The position numbers and the translations under genes were made by a program. The notes under the pieces were generated by a model. That model was given only the letters and a program-made list of their open reading frames with translations, made no database searches and was not told the DNA's origin. A stretch of 64,000 nt of DNA from Microvirga ossetica (lineage in GTDB: Bacteria; Pseudomonadota; Alphaproteobacteria; Rhizobiales; Beijerinckiaceae), in the NCBI RefSeq assembly GCF_002741015.1, contig NZ_CP016616.1:851501-915500 (forward strand), written 5' to 3'. This document shows positions 17,625 to 25,508 of this stretch, piece after piece; positions within the stretch are counted from its first letter, which is position 1, and each line of letters starts with the position of its first letter.

Positions 17625-18647
17625 TCACTTGAACCTTGGGATAGCGAGCAAGGCCGGTTCATTCTTGATGAAAAATTCGTACAGACGGCGGGCGGCTCCA
17701 AACACCTTATCAAGATGCTCTATTTGCCTTTCAACTCCCAGAAGAGGATCAACTGGCGGAACTCGAACCTGGATGCCCTGCCAGGACTTACCCTCATAAC
17801 CGATCCTCATTTCAGGCTCAATGATCGTGGATACGACTGGGACGAAGTCGCTGTACCTCACGTTCTTTATGAAAAGGGACACGTGAGTTGAGCCCGAATG
17901 TGCGATTTGCACGTACTTACGTCTGATCTCCCGCTTGTTGTTCCGCAGTTGGTTCTCATAAAAAGCAGGCCAGACGTTGATACGAGCACCTTGCTGCGGA
18001 TTGGCAAAGATCGGCACATCTGGATGGAAAAATCGCTGAAAAACAGTTAAATCCTTCCAGAACTGAACCGCTGTCGGCTCCGGTTTATTCCACGCATTCT
18101 CGCGCTCTGCGGCCTCAAAGAGAGTTCTCGCGTCCTCCGAGGAACCACCGTCCCTCTGGAGCGCTCCTGCAATTTCCTCGAAGGTAATAATCGCATCCCA
18201 TCCGCCATCCCGGAAGTCATTCAGTGGATAGGCATTATTCAGGTAGTATTGCGGGGCGACCAGAATACACTTGAACTCCTGCCAGGACCCGATTTCCCGC
18301 CGGTATCTAGCGCGGGCCTGATATCGCGGCCCTTGATTATCGGCCTGCGGAGCGTCCACCTTGTCCTCAAGGAGAAGACCGACGCGAACCTCGCCGCGAT
18401 CTCGGAACCTTACGGTGGCGATCACTTCGACATCAGTCTCGCCGAATGCGAGTGGGTCACCCGAAGCCACACTGTGATCTCTATACTGATGCAGAGAGAC
18501 GCTTTCGATTGAAAGGAGTGTGCATTTTGGGAAGGCCCTACCGAAGAACCAATGCGCCAGGGTGGTCGGAGATGACAAATGGCGTTGAAGGATTGCGTCA
18601 ACCCGATCTTCCGTAATTCTCTTATAGTTGTCAGGTATCTCAGCCAT
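17625..18647 (-). CDS. Putative PD-(D/E)XK nuclease-fold protein
   Basis: A 340-residue protein starting MAEIPDNYKRITEDRVD (18647), chosen over a start six codons earlier because GGGGAG precedes it by eight bases. The key region is FGETDVEVIATVRF followed by VRVGLLLEDKVDAPQADNQ. Here an acidic residue on one strand and E-x-K (LLLEDK) on the next fit the PD-(D/E)XK active site, and the KIDAP..NQxxRY tail is typical of a family annotated as nuclease-superfamily proteins. The C-terminal half is a mixed alpha/beta region without recognised domains. It is divergent from a second E-x-K protein at 18859. Its role (restriction, defence or repair) is unproven. Confidence 0.6.
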   Translation of the reverse strand: MAEIPDNYKRITEDRVDAILQRHLSSPTTLAHWFFGRAFPKCTLLSIESVSLHQYRDHSVASGDPLAFGETDVEVIATVRFRDRGEVRVGLLLEDKVDAPQADNQGPRYQARARYRREIGSWQEFKCILVAPQYYLNNAYPLNDFRDGGWDAIITFEEIAGALQRDGGSSEDARTLFEAAERENAWNKPEPTAVQFWKDLTVFQRFFHPDVPIFANPQQGARINVWPAFYENQLRNNKREIRRKYVQIAHSGSTHVSLFIKNVRYSDFVPVVSTIIEPEMRIGYEGKSWQGIQVRVPPVDPLLGVERQIEHLDKVFGAARRLYEFFIKNEPALLAIPRFK

Positions 18648-18858
18648 CGCTCGTGCTCCCCTCATAGGCAGAGCAAAGCAGAATCCAATCGTCGGTCAAG
18701 TCCGTCTCTTCGAACGGGAACTCTGCCTTCCCTGAATAGCCGAGCCGAGAAACGGCGGGCCTCGTTTGTATGCGACCTCATTATTATGGTAGCTAGACTT
18801 AGCTGGGGTCTGTTGATCCTAGAAGTCATAACCATGCTTCCGGTAAAAGCCTTTCTAC

Positions 18859-19710
18859 ATGTCAGACCCCGAACTCAGTTCTGCTTCAGGTGTGCGTAGC
18901 CGCCTCGAAGCCACCATCCTTCCGGGCCTTCCTCTTGATGTGATCTGGGCAGCTTATGGAGCGGCTCCTGGCAATGAGATCGAGAGCGGCAAGTTCTTCA
19001 GTGAAGAATCATCGTCCGCACTTGTGGCTAATGCCTTCGGTCCATTCCTTCATAGACCCGGCGACCTCCCTCCCCTCCCAGGTACAGAGAATCATCACTG
19101 GCCTGCAACACGGATGCGTCCGGAGGTTGTTTTGCGCTTCCCCTGGAGCGGCGGACGCCATCCCTGCCTCGACCTCCTGGTAGAGACCAGCGACACCTTG
19201 ATAGGCGTCGAGTCGAAACGTTACGAACCATACCGCCCGAAGACCCCTACTGCGCTATCAGAGGCGTATTGGCGTCCGGTATGGGGCGACTCCATGAAGG
19301 GCTACGAAGGTATTCGGGATAGCCTGCGGGATGGCTCCCTGAGCTTCCGTCACTTGGATGCCGCGCAACTCGTAAAACATGCCTTTGGCTTACGCACCGC
19401 TGGGCATCGCGCTCCCGAGTACACGGACAAAAGGCCAGTCCTGCTCTCTCTTTTTGCCGAGCCTGACACTTGGCCAAGTGGCCGTGCCGTCTCGCGGACC
19501 CAAATCAACGCACACCGAGATGAGGTTCGCCACTTCGCAGATCGGGTGGCGGGTGATGAAGTTGCCTTTGTCTGGTGCAGCTATTCTGATGTGCTAAAGG
19601 CTTGGAGCCGCTCCGGAGACGAGCGGCTTATCTCGCACGCAGCAGCCATCGTCGAGCGCTTCCGGCTTCCGGTCGATTATAACTCTATTTTGGCACAGGA
19701 AGATGGATGA
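18859..19710 (+). CDS. Putative restriction-endonuclease-like protein with an E-x-K motif
   Basis: A 283-residue protein. HPCLDLLVETSDTLIGVESKR contains Asp and then E-S-K on adjacent predicted strands, matching the PD-(D/E)XK pattern. Later segments (YWRPVWGDSMKGYEGIRDSL, LDAAQLVKHAFGLRT, PVLLSLFAEP, DEVAFVWCSYSDVL) are well conserved in character. I believe they resemble a family annotated as putative restriction endonucleases, but this is recollection. No methyltransferase or specificity subunit is adjacent. The start has no strong SD. It is divergently arranged with the minus-strand E-x-K protein, sharing a 211-base promoter region. Confidence 0.55.
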   Translation: MSDPELSSASGVRSRLEATILPGLPLDVIWAAYGAAPGNEIESGKFFSEESSSALVANAFGPFLHRPGDLPPLPGTENHHWPATRMRPEVVLRFPWSGGRHPCLDLLVETSDTLIGVESKRYEPYRPKTPTALSEAYWRPVWGDSMKGYEGIRDSLRDGSLSFRHLDAAQLVKHAFGLRTAGHRAPEYTDKRPVLLSLFAEPDTWPSGRAVSRTQINAHRDEVRHFADRVAGDEVAFVWCSYSDVLKAWSRSGDERLISHAAAIVERFRLPVDYNSILAQEDG

Positions 19711-19776
19711 AGCTCTCACGTAGCTGTTGCTTGTACGTCCTGCTGCCTATCGCTGCACTCGATCCGTGGAAGGCAG

Positions 19777-20181
19777 ATGAAGTCTAAGCCAAAGGGGTGG
19801 CACGTTTACACTGGTCGCGCTCCCGCGATAGAAGTGCAGAAGCTCAAGCGTCGCTTCCAGGCTGTCTCGGATCGGAGCTTCAGCCGCCGAGGTGCTCGCA
19901 AATTCAAACGCCGCTCATGGGATCGTATCATCGTCATAGCCGGGTTAGCCGCCGTCGCGACTTATATCCTCTACACGTGGGCCTGGAGGTCTAACCTTTG
20001 GCCATCCGAGCAAGTGCGGCTCCAAGCTGCCTACATCACCGACTGCACTTCGGCTCGTCGGATGGGCATAGCACCTCTGTACAAGGGTTTTCCAGGGTAC
20101 AGGGCGAGCCTGGACCGGGACGGTGACGGGATCGCCTGTGAACCATACCTGTTTGAGGACCGAGCACGTGGGACACATTGA
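19777..20181 (+). CDS. Membrane-anchored Excalibur-domain protein
   Basis: A 134-residue protein with a basic cytoplasmic N-terminus (about 1-48), one transmembrane helix (IIVIAGLAAVATYILYTWAW) and an extracytoplasmic C-terminal Excalibur domain. The latter shows ITDCTSARRMGIAPLYKGFPGY and the calcium-loop DRDGDGIACE. Excalibur domains bind calcium and often accompany nucleases or surface proteins; the basic N-terminus might contact nucleic acid, but that is speculation. It follows the putative nuclease at 18859-19710 on the same strand by 66 bases. Confidence 0.75.
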   Translation: MKSKPKGWHVYTGRAPAIEVQKLKRRFQAVSDRSFSRRGARKFKRRSWDRIIVIAGLAAVATYILYTWAWRSNLWPSEQVRLQAAYITDCTSARRMGIAPLYKGFPGYRASLDRDGDGIACEPYLFEDRARGTH

Positions 20182-20316
20182 GGCGAAAAGTTAAACCCGA
20201 ACCCAACTTGTAGTCTGGAGGGCAGGATATATCCCTGTGTTCAACCATCCGCCTGCCGACAGGAAAAGCAATTCCACCCTTCTTCACCCACATCCCCAGA
20301 CACAAGGAATATCGAT

Positions 20317-20865
20317 ATGAAAGAATGGATCACCGTCCTGAAGGCTGCTGATGCTGCCGCCCGTTGGCACGTGCATCAGAAACGCAAAGGAGTGGCTCAG
20401 GAGCCCTACATCAACCACCTACTGGAAGTAGCGATGCTGGTTGGCGATGCGACTGACGGCAAAGACACGAACCTCGTTGTTGCTGCGCTTCTCCACGACG
20501 CCATCGAGGATCAGGAGGTGCCACGTGAGATGATTGCGGAGGCTTTTGGAGAGGATGTGGCTTCCCTGATCGAGGAGGTCACTGACGACAAATCTCTGGA
20601 GAAGCAGGAGCGGAAGCGCTTACAGGTCGCACATGCGTCCAAGAAGTCTAATCGGGCAAGGGTCATCAAGCTCGCCGACAAGACCAGCAATCTTAGGACG
20701 ATCAGCACCAGTCCGTCGCCCGAATGGTCGGTGAAGCGCAGACTCGAATATGTGGCCTGGGCGCGTGAGGTTGTGGTGGGGCTAAGAGGCGTGAACGACC
20801 GCCTGGAGGCTGAGTTCGACCGAGCCGCTGCTGCTGCCGAGCAATCGGTCACACCGAAACTCTGA
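20317..20865 (+). CDS. HD-domain phosphohydrolase, MESH1/SpoT-hydrolase-like, copy 2
   Basis: A 182-residue paralogue of the protein at 5546-6094, same length and nearly colinear. All proposed metal and catalytic residues are kept at the same positions: His34, His60-Asp61, Glu64-Asp65 and Asp120 (KLADKTSN). Differences cluster in surface helices. The predicted activity is hydrolysis of (p)ppGpp or a similar nucleotide, not demonstrated. The start at 20317 gives the same N-terminus as copy 1. It is on the opposite strand to copy 1 and in a different gene neighbourhood, so this is a dispersed duplication or two separate acquisitions. Confidence 0.8.
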   Translation: MKEWITVLKAADAAARWHVHQKRKGVAQEPYINHLLEVAMLVGDATDGKDTNLVVAALLHDAIEDQEVPREMIAEAFGEDVASLIEEVTDDKSLEKQERKRLQVAHASKKSNRARVIKLADKTSNLRTISTSPSPEWSVKRRLEYVAWAREVVVGLRGVNDRLEAEFDRAAAAAEQSVTPKL

Positions 20866-20879
20866 TAGGTCAGACTACC

Positions 20880-21374
20880 ATGCTCCCGATTCGTGGTTCC
20901 GTTCCTGGTATTGATATCGGTTGCTCACCCATGCGGAAATCGAGTGCCGTTTGTCGCCTGGACTGGGACGAAACCATTGTGAAATGGTCCATCGAACGCT
21001 TTAGAGCGGTCGAAACTGAGCGCGCTCAGACAATCGGGAGAGTGGCAGGCAATGTTCCCTTGTTCGCTGCTGCTTTCGACGGTCCGCTCAGGCAGGGTCT
21101 GGATATGATCGGTCGCTACCGGACCACTGAACGGATGCTCACCCGTCGATTGCAGCCCCTCATCGGGAAGCCAGCCCAGTCCGTCACAGTCATGCTGCCT
21201 CAATCCTCCCTGATCGGGTTGCAGCCAAGGTCTTTGCATAGGTTAAGGCATCCTGGAACGGCGCTCGCAGCCTTGGCGTTACAAGGGGTGCAGGTTGCCG
21301 ACACACCTGCTTTGAATGTTCGGGAGGGCTCAGATGGTGAACGCATCCGGTGTCAGCAGCCAATCCACTCCTGA
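20880..21374 (+). CDS. Hypothetical protein, possibly 3'-truncated
   Basis: A 164-residue frame beginning near the stop of the HD gene. The first 100 residues look genuine: VPGIDIGCSPMRKSSAVCRLDW resembles the first strand-turn of an RNase H-like/DUF429-type fold, followed by VPLFAAAFDGPLRQGLDMIG and RMLTRRLQPLIGKPAQS. After about residue 105 the translation turns Leu/Pro/Gln-rich and an EcfG-type promoter for the next gene lies inside it (21255-21280). The last part is probably not native coding sequence, and the gene may be truncated. The family suggestion is tentative. Confidence 0.45.
   Translation: MLPIRGSVPGIDIGCSPMRKSSAVCRLDWDETIVKWSIERFRAVETERAQTIGRVAGNVPLFAAAFDGPLRQGLDMIGRYRTTERMLTRRLQPLIGKPAQSVTVMLPQSSLIGLQPRSLHRLRHPGTALAALALQGVQVADTPALNVREGSDGERIRCQQPIHS
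21255..21280 (+). promoter_or_regulatory. EcfG-type general-stress promoter
   Basis: GGAAC (21255-21259), 17-base spacer, CGTT (21277-21280). This is the consensus recognised by alphaproteobacterial EcfG sigma factors. It lies 54 bases before the ATG at 21334. Confidence 0.65.
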
Positions 21375-21927
21375 CCGAGAGGAGCATAAGTCTGCGGAGT
21401 GTCCTCCCGATAACAAGCTGCCTGAGAACTCGCAGGAGAACCTCGATGCACGGCTCGACCATGCCATCGAGGAGACCTTCCCGACGAGCGATCCGATCTC
21501 TGTCACCATCACCAAAGGCCCTGAGCCTCATCAGGAAGCCAATTCCTCATTGGCGGATGACCAGCAGAGCCGAGCAGAACAGGGCTCAATCGAGCACGTT
21601 CTGGATCAGGTGCGGGAGGCGCTCAACGATGTCGCCGGGAATGCCACCGAAGCAGCCGGAAATGTGTACAGCCAGGGCGAGCGCTACGCCCGACAGGCAC
21701 GAGAACAGTACCCGGAGGCAGAGCGGTACATTCGCGAGGGCCAGCAAGCCGTAACCCACCGGGTGACAGAGAGCCCGTTGCTCGCGCTATTTGTGGCAGG
21801 AGCCATTGGGTACGCGCTGGCGTGGTTGATCCATGGTCAGCGGCGCGGACCAGACGAACACGTCCCGGATTATGGCCGAACCAACCGGGGCTATGCTCCC
21901 CAACGGGATGAGCAACGCAGGCACTAA
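21334..21927 (+). CDS. ElaB/CsbD-like stress protein with C-terminal membrane anchor
   Basis: A 197-residue protein. The N-terminal half is polar and contains LDARLDHAIEETFPTSDPISVTI, a motif shared by many rhizobial stress-associated small proteins (IEExFPxSDPxxVT). The middle is helical and repetitive (DQVREALNDVAGNATEAAGNVYSQGERYARQ), recalling CsbD/ElaB-type sequences. A C-terminal helix (LLALFVAGAIGYALAWLIHG) then anchors it in the inner membrane, followed by a basic tail. GGGAGGG before the ATG at 21334 fixes the start. A matching EcfG-type promoter upstream supports induction in the general stress response. Exact function unknown. Confidence 0.7.
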   Translation: MVNASGVSSQSTPDREEHKSAECPPDNKLPENSQENLDARLDHAIEETFPTSDPISVTITKGPEPHQEANSSLADDQQSRAEQGSIEHVLDQVREALNDVAGNATEAAGNVYSQGERYARQAREQYPEAERYIREGQQAVTHRVTESPLLALFVAGAIGYALAWLIHGQRRGPDEHVPDYGRTNRGYAPQRDEQRRH

Positions 21928-21974
21928 CCACGAGACGGTCTCGCCTCATTCAGAACTGCTCCGATCCCGACATC

Positions 21975-22271
21975 TCAGTGCCGAGAACCGCCCAGGCTCT
22001 GGATGATTGACGCCATGGTGATCTGCTGATGCAGATCAGCCAGACGCTGGACGAGCGGCCCCCGCGCCTCGGCATGGTAAGCGTCAAGCTGCTCGACGAA
22101 GCGCGCTCTGATCGCGTCAGGGCCAGACCAGCCCTTGAGGCACTCTCGGTTACTCTCGTAGCAGGCTTCGACTTCGGACAGCACAGCCAGCACCCGCTGT
22201 ATCTCTACGGTCAGAACACTACGATCAGGCTGGGACAGGGCGGCTGGTTCGTAGATCGGGGCTCGTGACAT
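21975..22271 (-). CDS. Hypothetical helical protein
   Basis: A 98-residue soluble, mostly helical protein (for example LTVEIQRVLAVLSEVEACYE and RFVEQLDAYHAEARGPLVQR). No family recognised. The start is well supported by GGGAGG seven bases upstream of the ATG at 22271. It converges with the stress protein gene at 21334-21927. The leftward-facing position next to the IS21 element suggests it may once have had other neighbours. Confidence 0.6.
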   Translation of the reverse strand: MSRAPIYEPAALSQPDRSVLTVEIQRVLAVLSEVEACYESNRECLKGWSGPDAIRARFVEQLDAYHAEARGPLVQRLADLHQQITMASIIQSLGGSRH

Positions 22272-22553
22272 GGTAAGCCTCCCTCATTCTTGTTCTTGGG
22301 AGCATTTTACACCAAGCGCAGTATCACGAACACCAGATTGCCTTGCATCGCACCACAGCATGATCAGCCACACGCCACCACATATCCTCGTGCGGGGACG
22401 CTACCAAGCCTCTGAGGCGAGCCGAGTTGCGGCCTCATGGCTGAGCCTTACGTCTCAGAGGCATAGCCATAGAGGCAACTTCGCGGGATATCCTCTGACA
22501 GTTTGTGCTAAATGCGCCAAAAAGGTACCCATTCCTTGACCACCTGATATGGC

Positions 22554-22583
22554 TGTCAACGGCGGTTCAAAAGTCGACCACGG
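22554..22583 (+). repeat. IS21 terminal inverted repeat (istB end)
   Basis: 30 bases starting TGTCAACGGCGG; matches 25025-25054 inverted with a handful of mismatches. Confidence 0.8.
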
Positions 22584-22681
22584 GGCGGCGCAAAACTGGG
22601 CCAGTGGCGGGCGCGCTGACCACATAGCTGGCGCGTGCCATGGCGCATTGGCCCCCTGGGCCAATTGTCATCGGGTTGATT

Positions 22682-23449
22682 TCAGGACGATGTTTGCCGT
22701 TTGCGCGATCGGCTATGAGCAAGACGGTAGCTCTCGCCGTTCATCTCGAGGATGCTGACATGGTGGGTCAGTCGGTCGAGAAGTGCGCCCGTAAGGCGTT
22801 CTGAGCCAAGGGTCTCGGTCCATTCGTCAAAGGGCAGATTGCTGGTTATGAGGGTGGCGCCGCGTTCGTAGCGTCGCGAGATCAGCTCGAACAGCAGCTC
22901 CGCCCCGGTCTTCGAGAGGGGCACGAAGCCCAGTTCGTCGATGATCAGCAGCTTGTATCCGGCCATCTGCCTCTGGAGACGAAGCAGGCGGCGCTCGTCA
23001 CGGGCCTCCATCATCTCGCTGACCAGGGCAGAGGCTGTGGTGAAGCCGACGGACAGTCCCCTTTGGCAGGCGGCCAGCCCGAGCCCCAGGGCGATATGGG
23101 TCTTGCCGGTGCCGGAGGGGCCGAGGGCAATGACATTCTCGCGCCGCTCGATCCACTCGCCACGCGCCAGCTCTAGGACCTGCATCTTGTTCAGTCTCGG
23201 GATGGCGGCGAAGTCGAAGCTGTCGAGGCTTTTGACGGCCGGGAACTTCGCGGTCTTGATGCGCCGCTCGACCATCCGCCGCTCGCGGTCGATCAGCTCC
23301 ATCTCCACGAGCCGGGCCAAGAAGCGGACATGGTCAAGCCCCTCGGTGGCGCATTGGCGGGCCAGCTTCTGGTGCTCGCGCAGGAATGTGGGCAGTTTGA
23401 GCGCCTTGAGGTGGTGGGCGAGCAAAATCTCGGGAGCTTCAGCGCTCAT
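22682..23449 (-). CDS. istB: IS21-family helper ATPase IstB
   Basis: A 255-residue AAA+ ATPase that assists the IstA transposase in target selection. Walker A is GPSGTGKTHIAL, Walker B is LLIIDELGFVPLS, and sensor-type segments ATLITSNLPFDEW and LTGALLDRLTHHVSIL follow. The ATG at 23449 overlaps the istA stop as ATGA, the standard arrangement for translational coupling. Length is normal and the frame is intact. A longer frame opening to 23761 is antisense-like extension inside istA. Confidence 0.92.
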   Translation of the reverse strand: MSAEAPEILLAHHLKALKLPTFLREHQKLARQCATEGLDHVRFLARLVEMELIDRERRMVERRIKTAKFPAVKSLDSFDFAAIPRLNKMQVLELARGEWIERRENVIALGPSGTGKTHIALGLGLAACQRGLSVGFTTASALVSEMMEARDERRLLRLQRQMAGYKLLIIDELGFVPLSKTGAELLFELISRRYERGATLITSNLPFDEWTETLGSERLTGALLDRLTHHVSILEMNGESYRLAHSRSRKRQTSS

Positions 23450-24933
23450 GCGGCATCCTCCGAGATCAGGCACATATAGGCCGCCGCCGATGTCTTCTCG
23501 ACCCTGGCTTTCGGCAGATAGGGGTAAACATCGAGGTCCAGCCGCGGCGGTCTGCGCTCCACCCGGCACAGGACCAGATGCTTGACCGCATCGAAGCCGA
23601 TCGCCCCCATCTGCAGGGCCTGCTTCACCGCAGCATGGAGATCCGGGAGATTGAAGAGTTCCAGCAGCCGCAGCACCTGCACATATTCGCGCCGGCCCTG
23701 CTTGTTCATGCGGACTTCCATCAAGCCGCGCAAGGTCGCGAACTCCTCGGGCAGGTCCCATCCCTGCAAAGGAGCGGCCTGATCGAGTGCGTTGATCTTG
23801 TTCTCGATCAACGGGAGGTAATGTAGCGGATTAAAGATCACCTCTTCCCGCTCGTAGCTGCGGGGATGGCGCGCAATGACCTCGCTGCGGCAGCCGATCA
23901 CCACCTCGTCGACATAGCCCCGGATCCAGACATCCTGATGGCCCCAGGCCACGGGCACCGAGTAGTCGTTGGTCTTGTAGCGCACGAGCGACTGCGATGA
24001 GACGCGCCCGCTGGCCTGATCGCAGGCCTCAAATGGCGAGGCCGGCAGGGGACGCATGGCCGCGGTATCCCGCTGCAGGCGCTGGCCGATCGTCTCGGCC
24101 GGCCCCCGCAGCTTGTCATCCTGCCGCTTGCGGCATTGCCCCTCCAGCCAGGTGTTGAAGGTCTCCCAGCTCGGGAAGTTCGGGATTGGCACCATGAAGT
24201 TGCGACGGGAATAACCGACGAGGCCCTCCACATTCCCTTTGTCGTTCCCCTTGCCCGGACGACCGTAGCGATCCCGGATCACGTAGTGCGACAGGAAACC
24301 ACTGAACAACGCCGCCCGCTTGCGCGTCCCGTCCGGCAGGATCTTTGCCACCAGGCAGCGGTCATTGTCATAGAGCACCGACTGCGGCACCGCACCGAAG
24401 AAGGCAAAGGCCTGGATGTGGCCGTCCACCCAGGCCTCAGACACAGCCGCGGGATAGGCCCGGACGAAACACGCATCGCTGTGCGGAAGATCAAGCACGA
24501 AGAAATGCGCTTTCTGCTCCACCCCGCCGATCACGACCACCGCCTCCCCGAAGTCGGCCTGCGCATGGCCGGGTGGGTGCGACAGCGGCACAAACATCTC
24601 CTGGCATCGCCGCTCGCGCTCGCGGATGTAGTCTTTGATCGTCGTATAGCCGCCGGTGAACCCATGCTCCTCCCGGAGCCGGTCAAACACCCGCTTCGCC
24701 GTATGGCGTTGCTTGCGGTGAACCGACCGATCGCCCTCCAGCCAGGCATCGATGATCGGGACGAACGTTTCCAGCTTCGGGCGCCGGACAGGAGCATGAC
24801 GCCGATAGCCGGGCGGCTCCGCATAGGCCATCATCTTGCGAACGCTGTCGCGCGATATGTTGAAATGCTTCGCCGCCTCGCGCTGGCTCATGCCTTCAGA
24901 GCACGCCAGCCGAACCTTCCGGTAAAGTTCCAC
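23446..24933 (-). CDS. istA: IS21-family transposase IstA
   Basis: A 495-residue DDE transposase. The N-terminal helix-turn-helix reads RLACSEGMSQREAAKHFNIS. The catalytic core shows HAQADFGEAVVV (first Asp), VLYDNDRCLV (second Asp) and KGNVEGLVGYSRRNF (Glu). The C-terminal beta-barrel and tail are present. I start it at the GTG at 24933 (VELYRKVRL); an ATT three codons earlier (24942) would give the IFTVELY start seen in relatives. The frame stays open upstream to 25569 but that part lies outside the IS end and is not coding. Confidence 0.9.
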   Translation of the reverse strand: MELYRKVRLACSEGMSQREAAKHFNISRDSVRKMMAYAEPPGYRRHAPVRRPKLETFVPIIDAWLEGDRSVHRKQRHTAKRVFDRLREEHGFTGGYTTIKDYIRERERRCQEMFVPLSHPPGHAQADFGEAVVVIGGVEQKAHFFVLDLPHSDACFVRAYPAAVSEAWVDGHIQAFAFFGAVPQSVLYDNDRCLVAKILPDGTRKRAALFSGFLSHYVIRDRYGRPGKGNDKGNVEGLVGYSRRNFMVPIPNFPSWETFNTWLEGQCRKRQDDKLRGPAETIGQRLQRDTAAMRPLPASPFEACDQASGRVSSQSLVRYKTNDYSVPVAWGHQDVWIRGYVDEVVIGCRSEVIARHPRSYEREEVIFNPLHYLPLIENKINALDQAAPLQGWDLPEEFATLRGLMEVRMNKQGRREYVQVLRLLELFNLPDLHAAVKQALQMGAIGFDAVKHLVLCRVERRPPRLDLDVYPYLPKARVEKTSAAAYMCLISEDAA

Positions 24934-25024
24934 GGTGAAAATCCCCCAGCCCTCCCTGCAACCGGCAGAAAGGGAATAGGTGGACGACTTTTGCGCCGCC
25001 CGCAGCGGGTCTATCCCGCCGCTA

Positions 25025-25054
25025 CCGTGGTCAAATTTTGCACCGCCGTTCTCA
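25025..25054 (-). repeat. IS21 terminal inverted repeat (istA end)
   Basis: Read inward on the minus strand it begins TGAGAACGGCGG and pairs with 22554-22583. Confidence 0.8.
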
Positions 25055-25239
25055 CCGCTTGCCACAGTCGAAGTGCAGGTTGGGCCATAGGACGAAACCC
25101 TGTCCGCAGCCACATTGAGAGAACCTCTGTCCGCTCTCGCGTTCGTCTCTTCGCGTACCGGATGACACCCGCGATGTAGAATTTCGCGTCTACGATCTTG
25201 CCCAGGCGCTCTTCCTGAGGAGTTCATCGAAGCCACCGG

Positions 25240-25508
25240 ACATTCCTTCAAAATTATTTTGGAGCATGTCGCCGAGGCGGTGTCGATGAGCACAAGCCGA
25301 AGCCTGTCGGTCGGCCCAAAGACGTGAAGACGGTAGCGGAGAAGCAGGCTCAAGTCGCCAAAGCCACGATCCGCAGCAGATTGAGCAAGAGGAAGGCCCG
25401 AGAAGCTATCCGAAAAGAAGAGCGTGAAGCCGGGATCATAAGGAAGCGTGGGCGACCGGCGAAAATTGTCCAGACGGGTATCCATCATCCCGGTAGCTCT
25501 TGCTGAAA
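25240..25508 (+). pseudogene. Remnant coding a basic GRP-motif (AT-hook-like) peptide
   Basis: The reading frame ending at 25506 gives DEHKPKPVGRPKDVKT and, after a lysine/arginine-rich helix, IIRKRGRPAKIVQ. Two G-R-P cores in basic context resemble AT-hooks. No convincing start or ribosome site is present (only a GTG at 25324), so I treat it as a fragment. Bases 25055-25697 between the IS21 end and the excisionase-like gene otherwise show nothing. Confidence 0.3.

Larger units (their letters stand above)
22554..25054 (-). mobile_element. IS21-family insertion sequence, complete
   Basis: A 2501-bp element with TG...CA ends. The left end begins TGTCAACGGCGGTTCAAAA (22554) and the right end, read inward on the other strand, TGAGAACGGCGGTGCAAAA (25054). 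Both continue to GACCACGG. A second internal inverted repeat (GGCGGCGCAAAA-type) occurs at each end, as usual in IS21. It encodes istA and istB with a 4-base overlap. No direct target repeat is evident: left flank GATATGGC, right flank CCGCTTGC. Confidence 0.88.

Noticed and set aside
24136..25179. 347-residue frame antisense to istA
   Set aside because: Lies mostly inside the IS21 transposase gene and crosses the IS end; no motif.
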